Program-made: the position numbers and the translations under genes
Origin: an uncultured Collinsella sp.
Lineage (GTDB): Bacteria; Actinomycetota; Coriobacteriia; Coriobacteriales; Coriobacteriaceae
Assembly: GCA_959027945.1 (NCBI GenBank)
Contig: CAUFRO010000009.1
Location: 1-61,441, forward strand
DNA: 61,441 nt
Direction of reading: 5' to 3'
Shown: piece after piece, positions 24,613 to 32,554 of the stretch
Numbering within the stretch: the first letter of the stretch is position 1
How the letters are laid out: each line of letters starts with the position of its first letter
The notes under the pieces: generated by a model
Told to the model about the DNA's origin: nothing
Seen by the model: the letters and a program-made list of their open reading frames with translations, nothing else
Databases searched by the model: none

Positions 24613-24625
24613 ACCAACGATTGGT
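24613..24625. promoter_or_regulatory. Possible GntR-type operator before the IlvD/Edd gene
   Basis: ACCAACGATTGGT is a 5-3-5 palindrome overlapped by TTGGTACAACC; both resemble FadR-subfamily GntR sites. It is 32 bp from the gene start, and the adjacent GntR gene is truncated. Confidence 0.4.
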
Positions 24626-24656
24626 ACAACCGTTCAAATCAAAAGAGGAGAGCATC

Positions 24657-26435
24657 ATGGACGAGAAGACCAAGGCACAGATTCAGCAGGAGGCAGCCGA
24701 CCTGGTTGCCAAGCTGCAGCCGCGTTCCGGCAAGTTTCGCACCATCAGCCCCGAGATGGACCCGCTGCGCCTGGGCTCTGGCTGGTCTATCGAGGATCTG
24801 GACAAGCCGCAGGTCATTATCGAGTCGACGTTCGGCGACTCGCACCCGGGTTCTGCCGGCCTGTTTGAGCTGGTCGAGGAGGTCCGTGCTGGCGTTGCCG
24901 AGGCTGGCGGTCACGGTGCTCGTTACTTCTGCACCGATATCTGCGACGGTGAGGCCCAGGGACACGACGGCATCAACTACTCGCTGCCCAGCCGCGACAT
25001 GATCGCCAACATGATCGAGATCCACGCCAAGGCCACCCCGTTCGACGCCGGCGTCTTTGTCGCCAGCTGCGATAAGGGCCTGCCTGCGAACCTCATGGCC
25101 ATGGGCCGCATCAACATCCCCTCCATCGTCGTTACCGGCGGCGTCATGGATGCCGGTCCCGATCTGCTGACCCTGGAGCAGCTCGGCGCGATTTCTGCCC
25201 GCTACGAGCGCGGCGAGATCTCCCGCGAGGAGCTTGAGTTTGCCAAGCACAACGCATGCCCCAGCTGCGGCGCCTGCTCCTTTATGGGCACCGCCTCGAC
25301 CATGCAGGTTACCGCCGAGGCCCTGGGCCTTATGCTTCCCGGTACCGCCCTGCTGCCCGCAACCAGCTCCGATCTGCGTGAGTTTGCGCGCGAGGCTGGC
25401 CGTCAGTCCGTGTGGCTCTCCGAGCACAACCTGTGCCCCCGCGACATCGTGACCAAGGAGTCCTTCGAGAACCTCATCATGGTCCACGGCGCCATCTCCG
25501 GTTCCACCAACTCGCTGCTGCACATTCCCGCGATCGCCCGCGAGTTTGGCATCGAGATGTCCGCCGACGATTTCGATCGCCTGCACCGTGGCGCCCACTA
25601 CCTGCTCAACGTTCGCCCCGCAGGCGAGTGGCCGGCGCAGTTCTTCTACTATGCGGGCGGCGTGCCGCGCATTATGGAGGAGATCAAGTCGATGCTCCAC
25701 CTCGACGTTATGACCGTCACCGGCAAGACTCTTGGCGAGAACCTCGAGGACCTCAAGAACAACGGTTACTACGAAAAGTGCGGTCGTTACCTTGAGAAGT
25801 GGAATCTCAAGCGCGAGGACATCATCCGTCCGTTTGACCAGGCCTTCGGCACCGACGGTTCCATCGCCATCCTTCACGGCAACCTTGCCCCCGAGGGTGC
25901 CGTCGTCAAGCACACCGTCGTTCCGCGTGAGATGTTCCAGGCTACGCTCAAGGCCCGTCCGTTCGACTGCGAGGAGGACGCCATTCACGCCGTCCTGACG
26001 CATGAGGTTAAGCCCGGCGATGCCGTTATCATTCGCTATGAGGGTCCCAAGGGTTCCGGAATGCCCGAGATGTTCTACACCACTGAGGCTATCGCCAGCG
26101 ATCCCGAGCTGGGTGCGAGCATTGCCCTGATCACCGATGGCCGCTTCTCCGGCGCCTCCAAGGGCCCGGCTATCGGTCACGTTTCGCCCGAGGCTGCCGT
26201 GGGCGGCCCGATTGCCCTGATCGAGGAAGGCGACCTGATCCAGATCAACATCCCCGAGCGCTCGCTGTCCATCGTGGGCATCGCCGGCAAGGAGATGGAG
26301 CCGGCCGAGGTCGACGCCGTCCTGGCCGAGCGTCGCGCCGCCTGGAAGCCTAAGGCTAATCGTTACACCTCCGGCACGCTCAAGTTCTTTATCGAGCATG
26401 CAGTTTCCGCCATCCAGGGTGGCTACATGGAGTAG
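24657..26435 (+). CDS. IlvD/Edd family dehydratase, likely sugar-acid dehydratase
   Basis: 592 residues. Fe-S cluster ligands are visible in TDICDG, VASCDKGLPA and CPSCGACSFMGTASTM, and the family end RFSGASKGPAIGHVSPEA is intact. The family covers dihydroxyacid dehydratase (IlvD), phosphogluconate dehydratase (Edd) and several aldonate dehydratases. The gntR-gntP remnants directly upstream and the KDG genes nearby point to a gluconate-type sugar-acid dehydratase making KDG, rather than branched-chain amino acid synthesis. AGAGGAGAGC precedes the ATG. A terminator-like hairpin follows. Confidence 0.82.
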   Translation: MDEKTKAQIQQEAADLVAKLQPRSGKFRTISPEMDPLRLGSGWSIEDLDKPQVIIESTFGDSHPGSAGLFELVEEVRAGVAEAGGHGARYFCTDICDGEAQGHDGINYSLPSRDMIANMIEIHAKATPFDAGVFVASCDKGLPANLMAMGRINIPSIVVTGGVMDAGPDLLTLEQLGAISARYERGEISREELEFAKHNACPSCGACSFMGTASTMQVTAEALGLMLPGTALLPATSSDLREFAREAGRQSVWLSEHNLCPRDIVTKESFENLIMVHGAISGSTNSLLHIPAIAREFGIEMSADDFDRLHRGAHYLLNVRPAGEWPAQFFYYAGGVPRIMEEIKSMLHLDVMTVTGKTLGENLEDLKNNGYYEKCGRYLEKWNLKREDIIRPFDQAFGTDGSIAILHGNLAPEGAVVKHTVVPREMFQATLKARPFDCEEDAIHAVLTHEVKPGDAVIIRYEGPKGSGMPEMFYTTEAIASDPELGASIALITDGRFSGASKGPAIGHVSPEAAVGGPIALIEEGDLIQINIPERSLSIVGIAGKEMEPAEVDAVLAERRAAWKPKANRYTSGTLKFFIEHAVSAIQGGYME

Positions 26436-26475
26436 CGCCCGGGCGCATCAAATTTCCCCTCTCATAGATGCGTGG

Positions 26476-26664
26476 CACGAAAAGCTCCGAGCTCACACGA
26501 GTTCGGGGCCTTTTTCGTCTGGATTGGGGACGCATAGCCGGACGAAAGCGTGTTGTGTTTGGCGTAAAACCATACGAAAGTGCAATTTGCGTCTTATTTC
26601 CGAACGTAAAACAGACGAAAACCGTTTACGTCTGCTTTAAATCCGTACGAAAACGGTTTTCGTC
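26476..26664. repeat. Cluster of palindromes with ACGAAA/TTTCGT arms
   Basis: Successive inverted repeats: ACGAAAA...TTTTTCGT enclosing the terminator at 26484-26515, then ACGAAAGTGCAATTTGCGTC, ACGAAAACCGTTTACGTC and ACGAAAACGGTTTTCGTC at about 26574, 26617 and 26647, with further ACGAAA/CGTAAA half-sites between. It fills the space between two convergent genes. Confidence 0.65.
26484..26515 (+). terminator. Terminator-like hairpin after the IlvD/Edd gene
   Basis: GCTCCGAGCTC and GAGTTCGGGGC pair with two wobble positions across ACAC, then CTTTTTCG. Confidence 0.65.
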
Positions 26665-26684
26665 TTGCAGGGCAGTTGCCGTTT

Positions 26685-27776
26685 CTACAGTTCAACTTCC
26701 AGTTCGGCTTTGTGTTCGCAGAGGTAGTCGCGCATGTAGGGGATGGCAAATGAGACCTTGCCGTACGAAGGAGCCTCGATAATCGATTCTCTTAACAGGC
26801 GGCTGCGGACGGAGCTCACCTGTTGAGGCGTTTTGTTTAGGGCATCGGCAACCATGCTGGTCGAGCTCGTCTGCCCCAAAGACGCCATGCTCAGCAGATA
26901 AGCGATGCACGTGGGCGGAATGCGCTGCAGCGCGGGCTCAATCACCATGGCGCAGAAGCGTTCGCGTGCCGTTGCAATGCCGCGCTCGGCTTCTTCTTCT
27001 CCAATAATCGCTGTATGTGCGCGTCTCGCCAACTGCCATGCGTAGTATCCAACGAGTTGGATCATGAAAGGATAGCCTTGCGTTGCCTCGGCAAGTTGGC
27101 CGGCAATACCTGGCTGCAACTCCATGCCAGACGCTTCAATGGTTTCCTCGAGGGAGTACGACACTTCGGTTACTGCCACAGCCTTCAGGTCAAAGGGGAG
27201 GGCACGGCGCAAAAACGTAAGTGTCTTTCCGTTGATGATGCTTTCAATCATCGAAGGCAGCCCAGCAAAAACAAAGGCGATATCAAGGTCTTCGCCGATA
27301 ACCTGCTGAATCGCAATGGAGAGCGTTCGGACCTCATCGAGCTCTGCGTCTTGAACCTCGTCGAGAGTGATGAGCAGGCCATTTCCATTCTTGGTTATTG
27401 TCTGTCTCATGGCGTCGCGTAGCGATGGGCCGATTCGCTCAATATCTATGCTGCCGATGGATATGCCAGCTACGGTGGGCTCAAATCTGGCGTGCTTGGC
27501 CTGGAATTTGGGCTGCAGCTGTTCGAGAATGCGCTGGCAAAGTCCCTCGGTTGCGACCTCTTTTATGACCGTCCAGCCACGGCTTTGCGCCAAACGTGAG
27601 CACTCGTCAAGGAGGACCGTCTTGCCCGTTCCACGGACGCCGGCTATGCGCATTAGGCGCCCAGGGGCACCAGGCCCGTTGGTGAGGCCCTCATTGAATT
27701 CTTCGAGCACATCTTCGCGGCCGATAATCGTGGGAGGTGTTTTACCTGCTGTGGGCTTAAAAGGGTTTGTTTGCAT
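26685..27776 (-). CDS. AAA/STAND-type ATPase with C-terminal winged helix
   Basis: 363 residues. Walker A is GVRGTGKT (residues 46-53) and Walker B is LLITLDEVQD (about 141-150), with an arginine-rich sensor region after it. The last 80 residues look like a winged helix (SSTSMVADALNKTPQQVSSV). This is the plan of archaeal-type ATPases of the ORC/AAA_16 group, often found beside mobile or defence genes; the substrate is unknown. The ATG at 27776 has AAAGGTGG before it. The 5' region holds seven exact-length 10-bp repeats. No partner gene is in an operon with it. Confidence 0.8.
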   Translation of the reverse strand: MQTNPFKPTAGKTPPTIIGREDVLEEFNEGLTNGPGAPGRLMRIAGVRGTGKTVLLDECSRLAQSRGWTVIKEVATEGLCQRILEQLQPKFQAKHARFEPTVAGISIGSIDIERIGPSLRDAMRQTITKNGNGLLITLDEVQDAELDEVRTLSIAIQQVIGEDLDIAFVFAGLPSMIESIINGKTLTFLRRALPFDLKAVAVTEVSYSLEETIEASGMELQPGIAGQLAEATQGYPFMIQLVGYYAWQLARRAHTAIIGEEEAERGIATARERFCAMVIEPALQRIPPTCIAYLLSMASLGQTSSTSMVADALNKTPQQVSSVRSRLLRESIIEAPSYGKVSFAIPYMRDYLCEHKAELEVEL

Positions 27777-27790
27777 GTGAGCCACCTTTG

Positions 27791-27864
27791 CTCAAGATAT
27801 AGCAAGATATAGCAAAGTATAGCAAGATATAGCAAAGTATAGTGAGATATAGCAACGTATAGCG
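27791..27864. repeat. Seven tandem 10-bp repeats upstream of the ATPase
   Basis: Units of the form AGCAAGATAT or AGCAAAGTAT repeat every 10 bp from 27791 to 27860, ending AGCG. The period equals about one helical turn, so equivalent bases face the same side of the DNA. They begin about 15 bp before the gene start. Confidence 0.9.
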
Positions 27865-28279
27865 CTGTTTGCGGGTTCTTACGGTGGTGCTATTTCCCGA
27901 ATGCCGCGCGCACAAAGCGCTGGGCGAACAGCTTGTTGGCAACTCACGAGGGCTCGGGGTGCCAATTTGGGGTGCAGTAGTGCTGCGCCACGAAAAGGGC
28001 CTATCTACTACGTTTAAGCCGCAGGGGTCAACCATAGTCGGCTTTTTCGAAAATCGACAAGCTGTCTGCCTGCGGTTTTGTTTTCACGGTTTTCGGTATG
28101 GCCGAGGCTATCCGTGTTAACGTAGTAGATGGGCCACTTTTGTGGCAAGGGGGCCGATCTGCGGGCCAGGGTAGCTAAAAGAGCCCCGTCCCAAAAAGAC
28201 TGATTGGGAGCTGGGGCGTGTCGATGCGATAGTATTGCATGGTGGTATTCGACTAACCGAGGGTTTATCCGAGGGCTTT
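27863..28279. other. 417-bp intergenic region with a MITE-like inverted repeat
   Basis: Non-coding between the divergent ATPase and GntR genes. It is dominated by the inverted repeat at 27987-28146. An imperfect GC-rich hairpin (GCCCCGTCCCA with TGGGAGCTGGGGC) lies near 28184-28216. No protein similarity is recognised. Confidence 0.6.
27987..28146. repeat. 160-bp element with 28-bp inverted ends
   Basis: The ends at 27987-28014 and 28119-28146 match at 24 of 28 positions; the inner part ATCTACTACGTT is perfect. The interior has further stems (GCCGCAGG/CCTGCGG, GTCGG...TCGAC, CACGG...CCGTG), so it could fold as a branched RNA. It contains no gene. Confidence 0.7.
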
Positions 28280-28972
28280 ATGGAACAACGCCAGCATAAT
28301 CAGAGCCTGCAAGACCAGGCATACAACGCATTGCGCTCCAAGATTATCTATGCCGAGCTCAAGCCCGGCACGCGCCTTTCGGCGATTGGTCTGGAAAAGG
28401 AGACGGGAATCGGGCGCACGCCCATTCGCGAGTCCTTTGTGCGCCTGCGTGAGCAGGAGCTGGTGGAAACGCGTCCCAAAAGCGGCACCTACGTCTCAAA
28501 AATCAGCATGGAGCATGCCGAGAACGCTTGCTTTTTGCGCGAGAAACTCGAGAGAAGCGTGCTCATTAAATGTTGCTCGGCCGCCACGCCCGAGCAAAAA
28601 CATCGGCTCGAGCAGATTCTTGCCGAGTCCGAGTCGCTCGATCATCGTGAAACGCGTCGCTTTTTCGATCTGGACAACCTGTTCCATGAGACATGTTTTG
28701 AGATTGCCGGCCGCCACATGTTGTGGGATTGGATGAAGAGCGTCAATACGCATTTTGAGCGATACAACTGGTTGCGTATGGTGTCGCAGGATCTGGACTG
28801 GGAGCCGATCCGTGGGCAGCATCGCCGGATTCTCGAGGCCATTAAGAAGGGCGATACCGACACGGCGAGCTATCTGGCAGAGACGCATTTGCATCTAATG
28901 CCCGAGGAGCAGGGTCCGGTTATTGCCTTGCATCCCGACTACTTTGAGCTGTCCAAAGACTCGGCCATCTAA
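28280..28972 (+). CDS. GntR family regulator (FCD subfamily)
   Basis: 230 residues. The N-terminal winged helix reads QAYNALRSKIIYAELKPGT and IGRTPIRESFVRLREQELVE, and an all-helical FCD ligand domain follows (FHETCFEIAGRH; metal-binding His residues visible in the last third). FadR-subfamily proteins control organic- and sugar-acid genes. The start at 28280 gives the usual short leader; an ATG at 28235 is possible and both ribosome sites are weak. It is convergent with eda-kdgK and may act on sugar-acid genes, but no target could be assigned. Confidence 0.88.
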   Translation: MEQRQHNQSLQDQAYNALRSKIIYAELKPGTRLSAIGLEKETGIGRTPIRESFVRLREQELVETRPKSGTYVSKISMEHAENACFLREKLERSVLIKCCSAATPEQKHRLEQILAESESLDHRETRRFFDLDNLFHETCFEIAGRHMLWDWMKSVNTHFERYNWLRMVSQDLDWEPIRGQHRRILEAIKKGDTDTASYLAETHLHLMPEEQGPVIALHPDYFELSKDSAI

Positions 28973-28987
28973 CTCGCCCCCTACATT

Positions 28988-29054
28988 AGTTGCGGTGAAA
29001 TAGGGATTGTTTTGCGGCTCTGATGGTGTAAGCAGTCCATATCTCACCGCAACT
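28988..29054. repeat. Hairpin element of the TTGCGGTGAAATA family (copy 4)
   Basis: Arms AGTTGCGGTGAAATA and ATATCTCACCGCAACT; the inner segment has diverged. It lies just after the gntR stop, between convergent genes. Confidence 0.8.
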
Positions 29055-29209
29055 GCCGGGGCATTATCGGGGTATGAAAAAGCTGCGGCGCCGCTTGGAG
29101 GAAAAGACCGGAAGCAAGGGTCCATTCCTTCAGACGGCGCCGCAGCTGTTTTGGTGGCTCGGCTTTTGTCGATGTGGCTCAACTGGGCGCGGTCGCCAAC
29201 CGAGCAGGA

Positions 29210-29310
29210 AAAGCGGCTCGGGGGCGTGTCGCTTCCGTCACGTTCTATCAGCATACAAGACGGTTTCGGTTCTTGTTCGTGACGGAAACGGCGCGCTTCC
29301 GAGCCGCTTT
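29210..29310. repeat. Nested inverted repeat, possible structured RNA
   Basis: AAAGCGGCTCGG/CCGAGCCGCTTT enclose CTTCCGTCAC/GTGACGGAA, which enclose ACAAGA/TCTTGT: three coaxial stems in 101 bp. Confidence 0.65.
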
Positions 29311-29314
29311 AAAA

Positions 29315-29348
29315 GAAAGGGGGCGAGGTCTAGGGCACACCCCCTTTC
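29315..29348 (-). terminator. Terminator of the eda gene
   Basis: GAAAGGGGG at 29315-29323 pairs with CCCCCTTTC at 29340-29348. On the minus strand it leads into TTTTAAA. Confidence 0.8.
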
Positions 29349-29365
29349 ACGATAGAGAGCTAAAC

Positions 29366-30007
29366 CTAGCCGCGGACCTTCTTGACGACGTCCATGGCCT
29401 CGCGGGCAATCTGCTCGACCTTGGAGAAGTCGCCGTCGGCAAACAGGGCCGGCTTGACCATCCAGGTGCCACCGCAGGCGATGATGGCAGAGGAGCTCAG
29501 GTACTCCTCGACGTTGGCGGTGCTCACGCCGCCGGTGGGCATAAAGCGGTGACCGACAAACGGAGCGGCGAGGGCCTTGATGGTGTTCAGGCCGCCATAC
29601 TGGGACGCGGGGAAGAACTTGGTGACCTTGAGGCCCAGGTTCTCGGCTGCGGTGACCTCGGAGGGGGTTACGGTGCCGGGAAGGACAGGCAGGTCGATGT
29701 CGATGCAGTGCTTCACAACGTCCTCGTTGTAACCCGGGGAGACGATGAACTTGGCACCGGCTGCGCGGGCCTGCTCAACCTGCTCGACGGTCAGGACAGT
29801 GCCGGCGCCAACGCACATCTCGGGCTCGGCCTCGGCCATAGCGGCGATGCACTCGGCGGCGCAGGCGGTGCGGAAGGTGACCTCGGCGGACTTCATGCCA
29901 GCTGCCATAAGGGCGTGGGCGAGCGGAGCGGCGTCCTCGACCTTATCGAGCACAACGACCGGCACGATGCCCAGGGACTTAAGCGTGGTGTAAAACTGAT
30001 CGAACAT
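29366..30007 (-). CDS. eda: 2-keto-3-deoxy-6-phosphogluconate aldolase
   Basis: 213 residues, the usual size of KDPG/KHG aldolases. It splits KDPG to pyruvate and glyceraldehyde-3-phosphate. The Schiff-base lysine is in KVTKFFPAS, the catalytic Glu in AEVTFRT, and the phosphate site GAGTVLT and PTGGVS are present. CGAAAGGAACATC precedes the ATG. kdgK lies upstream on the same strand, 254 bp away across a palindrome-rich spacer. Together they finish the KDG pathway fed by the uronate and aldonate genes in this window. Confidence 0.95.
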   Translation of the reverse strand: MFDQFYTTLKSLGIVPVVVLDKVEDAAPLAHALMAAGMKSAEVTFRTACAAECIAAMAEAEPEMCVGAGTVLTVEQVEQARAAGAKFIVSPGYNEDVVKHCIDIDLPVLPGTVTPSEVTAAENLGLKVTKFFPASQYGGLNTIKALAAPFVGHRFMPTGGVSTANVEEYLSSSAIIACGGTWMVKPALFADGDFSKVEQIAREAMDVVKKVRG

Positions 30008-30057
30008 GATGTTCCTTTCGATGTGTGGCGCGCATGGGCGCGTGATTGCCAAATGTG

Positions 30058-30246
30058 CTGGTCAGGAGCCGATTTTGGATTGGTTATCGGAGGCACTGCT
30101 TGGGGTTCAAGCAATTCCAAAACCGGCTGCACGACCAGTCATGTAGGAAATGCCAGACAAAACCGGAATGGGACTGGTGGTTTTGCCCGACCGGAGGAAT
30201 CGGGGAGCGGGCTGCAGAGGTATGGGTATGGGAAACTGCAGCCCGC
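30058..30246 (-). other. Structured spacer between kdgK and eda
   Basis: CTGGTCAGGAGCCGATTTTGG at 30058-30078 pairs imperfectly with CCAAAACCGGCTGCACGACCAG at 30117-30138 (read in parts), with a small GCTTG/CAAGC hairpin inside. A second stem, GCGGGCTGCAG/CTGCAGCCCGC, spans 30207-30246. None ends in a T run, so a 5' leader structure or processing site for eda is more likely than a terminator. Confidence 0.5.
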
Positions 30247-30261
30247 AGAATGGGGAACGAA

Positions 30262-31296
30262 TTAACGGGCGACGCGGGTGCCACCGTCGGCGGCTGATGC
30301 CACAGCGGCAATCTCGTCAGCAGTCACCAGGTTGGAATCGCCCTTGATGGTGAGCTTGAGGATCGAGGCCGCAATCGCGTAGTTGACGGCGTCCTGCGGG
30401 TCAAAGTCGTTGATGAGGGCATGGACGAGGCCGGCGTTGAAAGCGTCGCCGGCGGCAACGCCCTCGAGCACGTGCACGTCGTGAGCGGGGGAGAACCAGT
30501 GCGCGCCGCTCTCGGCGTCATAGAGCATGCCCATCCAGATGGAGCGCTCGACGCAGGAGATGTTGCGGACGACCGAAGCGACCTTCTTGCAGCCGTACTC
30601 GGCGCAGATCTGACGGGCCATCTCGACGTAGGTGTCGCGCTCCTCAATGCCGTGGGCAAGGGAGCCGGAGACGCAGGTCATGCCGAGGCCGGCGGGTGCG
30701 TCCTCATCGTTGGCGATGCAGACGTCGACGAGCGGCAGGAGTTCCTTCATGGTGGCCTGCGACTTCTCGGGCGACCACATCTTGCCGCGATAGTTGACGT
30801 CGCACACGGTGGTGATGCCCTTGGCGCGGCAGGCGGTGAGGGCATCCTTGCACGCAGCGGCCATCTCGTCGGAGACAGCGGGGGTCACGCCGGAGAAGTA
30901 GAAGACATCGATGCCCTTGAGGATCTCGTCCCAGTCAAAAACATCGCGCTTGGCCATGTTGATGGCAGAGAACTTGCGGTCGTAGACGCAGCCGTTGCCG
31001 CGCTGCGAGGCGCCGACCTCAAAGACATAGGAGCCCAGGCGATCGCCCTGACGTACGACGCGCGTGGTGTCGACGCCGTAGGCCTTCAGCGAGCGCAGAG
31101 CGCACTCGCCCAGACGGTTGGCCGGGACAACGGAGACGTAAGCGGCCTTGTCGCCCTGGTAGGCCAGGGAAAGCGCGGTGTTGGCTTCGGCGCCGCCGTA
31201 GCGGACATCAAACTCGGTCGCCTGCTCAATGCGCAGATGGTCTTTGGGCGAGAGCCTCATCATGATCTCGCCGAAGGTAAGAACCGTTTTACCCAT
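30262..31296 (-). CDS. kdgK: 2-keto-3-deoxygluconate kinase
   Basis: 344 residues of the PfkB/ribokinase family. Sugar-binding GGAEANTALSLA lies near residue 33, and the ATP/anion-hole motif GVAAGDAFNAGL near residue 290 carries the catalytic Asp. It phosphorylates KDG to KDPG, the substrate of eda downstream. AAGGAG precedes the ATG at 31296. It is divergent from a LacI regulator, with tandem operator-like palindromes between, so local repression is likely. Confidence 0.93.
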   Translation of the reverse strand: MGKTVLTFGEIMMRLSPKDHLRIEQATEFDVRYGGAEANTALSLAYQGDKAAYVSVVPANRLGECALRSLKAYGVDTTRVVRQGDRLGSYVFEVGASQRGNGCVYDRKFSAINMAKRDVFDWDEILKGIDVFYFSGVTPAVSDEMAAACKDALTACRAKGITTVCDVNYRGKMWSPEKSQATMKELLPLVDVCIANDEDAPAGLGMTCVSGSLAHGIEERDTYVEMARQICAEYGCKKVASVVRNISCVERSIWMGMLYDAESGAHWFSPAHDVHVLEGVAAGDAFNAGLVHALINDFDPQDAVNYAIAASILKLTIKGDSNLVTADEIAAVASAADGGTRVAR

Positions 31297-31342
31297 GGTT
31301 GCGCAGCTCCTTCTTGCTCGTGCGTACACCTTTGATATGGCG

Positions 31343-31447
31343 TTGGCACGGAGGTGCCAAGACGGTAGGGTACATCTTTGCACCTACGTGCCAACGCTCG
31401 CCGAAATCGGTTTACGAAATCGGTTTCGTTTCGAGTTGTAGTATACT
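31343..31447. promoter_or_regulatory. Divergent control region of kdgK and the LacI regulator
   Basis: TTGGCACGGAGGTGCCAA (31343-31360) is a perfect 7-4-7 palindrome and TTGCACCTACGTGCCAA (31378-31394) a near copy. CGAAATCGGTTTA and CGAAATCGGTTTCG (31402-31428) are adjacent direct repeats, each a LacI-like palindrome. TATACT at 31442-31447 could be the -10 of the LacI gene. Confidence 0.7.
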
Positions 31448-31531
31448 CACCTACAGCCTTTTGCAAGCGAGATTTTTAAAAAAATGCCTAAAATGGCTCA
31501 GACTGCTGACAATTGGGAAACGGGGTGCGCC

Positions 31532-32554
31532 ATGGCGCAGATGAGAATCAAGGACATTGCCGCCGAGGCGGGCGTGAGCCCGGCCACGGTCTCGCGCTAT
31601 CTCAACAACCGCCCCGGGCAGATGACCGAGGAAACCCGCGCTCGCATCGCGGCGGTTATCGAGCGCACCGGCTATCGCCCACGTGCCGCCGCACGCAATC
31701 TGCGCAGCTCACGCACCAACCTCATCGGCGTGATCCTGGCCGACATCGCCAACCCGTTCTCCAGTGCCATGCTCGAAGGGCTTTCCGCCAGTGCCGCCGC
31801 GCGCGGCTGCTCGCTTATGACGGCCATTAGCGGCAACGATCCCGCTAAAGAGGCCGAATCGCTCACCAGGCTTATCGACGCCGGCGTGGACGGCCTGGTC
31901 GTCAATACCTGCGGCGGTAACGACGAGGCAATCGCCGCTGCCGCGGGACGTTTACCCGTTGTGCTGCTCGACCGCGATGTTGCTGCCGGCGGTGTCGATC
32001 TGGTGACATCTAACAACCGCGAGCTGGTTGCCGGCTTGGTAGACGCCTTGGCTGCCGCTGGCAGCGAGCGCCTGTGCCTGCTCACCGAGGCAAGCGATGA
32101 CAGCCCCGTGCGTCGCGAGCGCGCCGAGGCCTTTACCGACGAGCTGTCGCGACGCGGCCTTGCCGGCGAGGTTGTCACCTTGGCCGATGGCGGTGCCACG
32201 GGCGTCGGCCGCTTGGACGAGACCATCCGCGGCTATGCAGGCAAAAAGCTCGGCCTCATTGCCGTCAACGGCCTGGTCTTTCTGCGTCTGACCGAGGCGT
32301 TGGCACAGCTGGGACCCTCGTTGCCGGCGGGGCTCAAGATCGCGACGTTTGACGACTACCCCTGGAACCATGTGCTCTTTGGCGGTGTGACCACGGCCGC
32401 GCAGGACACCCTCACCATCGCCGAGCGCGTGGTCGAGCGCCTGTCCGAGCGCATCGACGTTGTTACCACCACCGTGGGCGAAGCCGCAAAGCTGGCACCC
32501 AAACGCATCGAGATCCCCGGCCACATCGAACACCGCGCATCGACCTCGCGCTAG
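31532..32554 (+). CDS. LacI family transcriptional regulator (KdgR-like)
   Basis: 340 residues with the LacI helix-turn-helix MRIKDIAAEAGVSPATVSRYL, a full hinge segment (YRPRAAARNLRS) and a sugar-binding domain ending PKRIEIPGHIEHR. By position it controls the divergent kdgK-eda genes and itself, probably through the CGAAATCGGTTTCG repeats. The ATG at 31532 was preferred; an in-frame ATG at 31484 would add 16 non-family residues. It is distinct from the regulator at 4182, so the sugar-acid genes seem to be under two LacI proteins. Confidence 0.88.
   Translation: MAQMRIKDIAAEAGVSPATVSRYLNNRPGQMTEETRARIAAVIERTGYRPRAAARNLRSSRTNLIGVILADIANPFSSAMLEGLSASAAARGCSLMTAISGNDPAKEAESLTRLIDAGVDGLVVNTCGGNDEAIAAAAGRLPVVLLDRDVAAGGVDLVTSNNRELVAGLVDALAAAGSERLCLLTEASDDSPVRRERAEAFTDELSRRGLAGEVVTLADGGATGVGRLDETIRGYAGKKLGLIAVNGLVFLRLTEALAQLGPSLPAGLKIATFDDYPWNHVLFGGVTTAAQDTLTIAERVVERLSERIDVVTTTVGEAAKLAPKRIEIPGHIEHRASTSR

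Larger units (their letters stand above)
28973..29365. other. 393-bp convergent intergenic region made of palindromes
   Basis: Between gntR and eda. It holds, in order, a family hairpin (28988-29054), a 13-bp perfect inverted repeat AGCTGCGGCGCCG (29081-29093 with 29135-29147), a nested inverted repeat (29210-29310) and the eda terminator (29315-29348). No coding potential was recognised. Confidence 0.75.

Noticed and set aside
24657..26435. ilvD for branched-chain amino acid synthesis
   Set aside because: Family motifs alone would allow it, but the gntR/gntP remnants directly upstream and the absence of other ilv genes favour a sugar-acid dehydratase.
26476..26664. CRISPR array
   Set aside because: The repeated arms are short, inverted and unevenly spaced, with no constant-length direct repeats and no cas genes.
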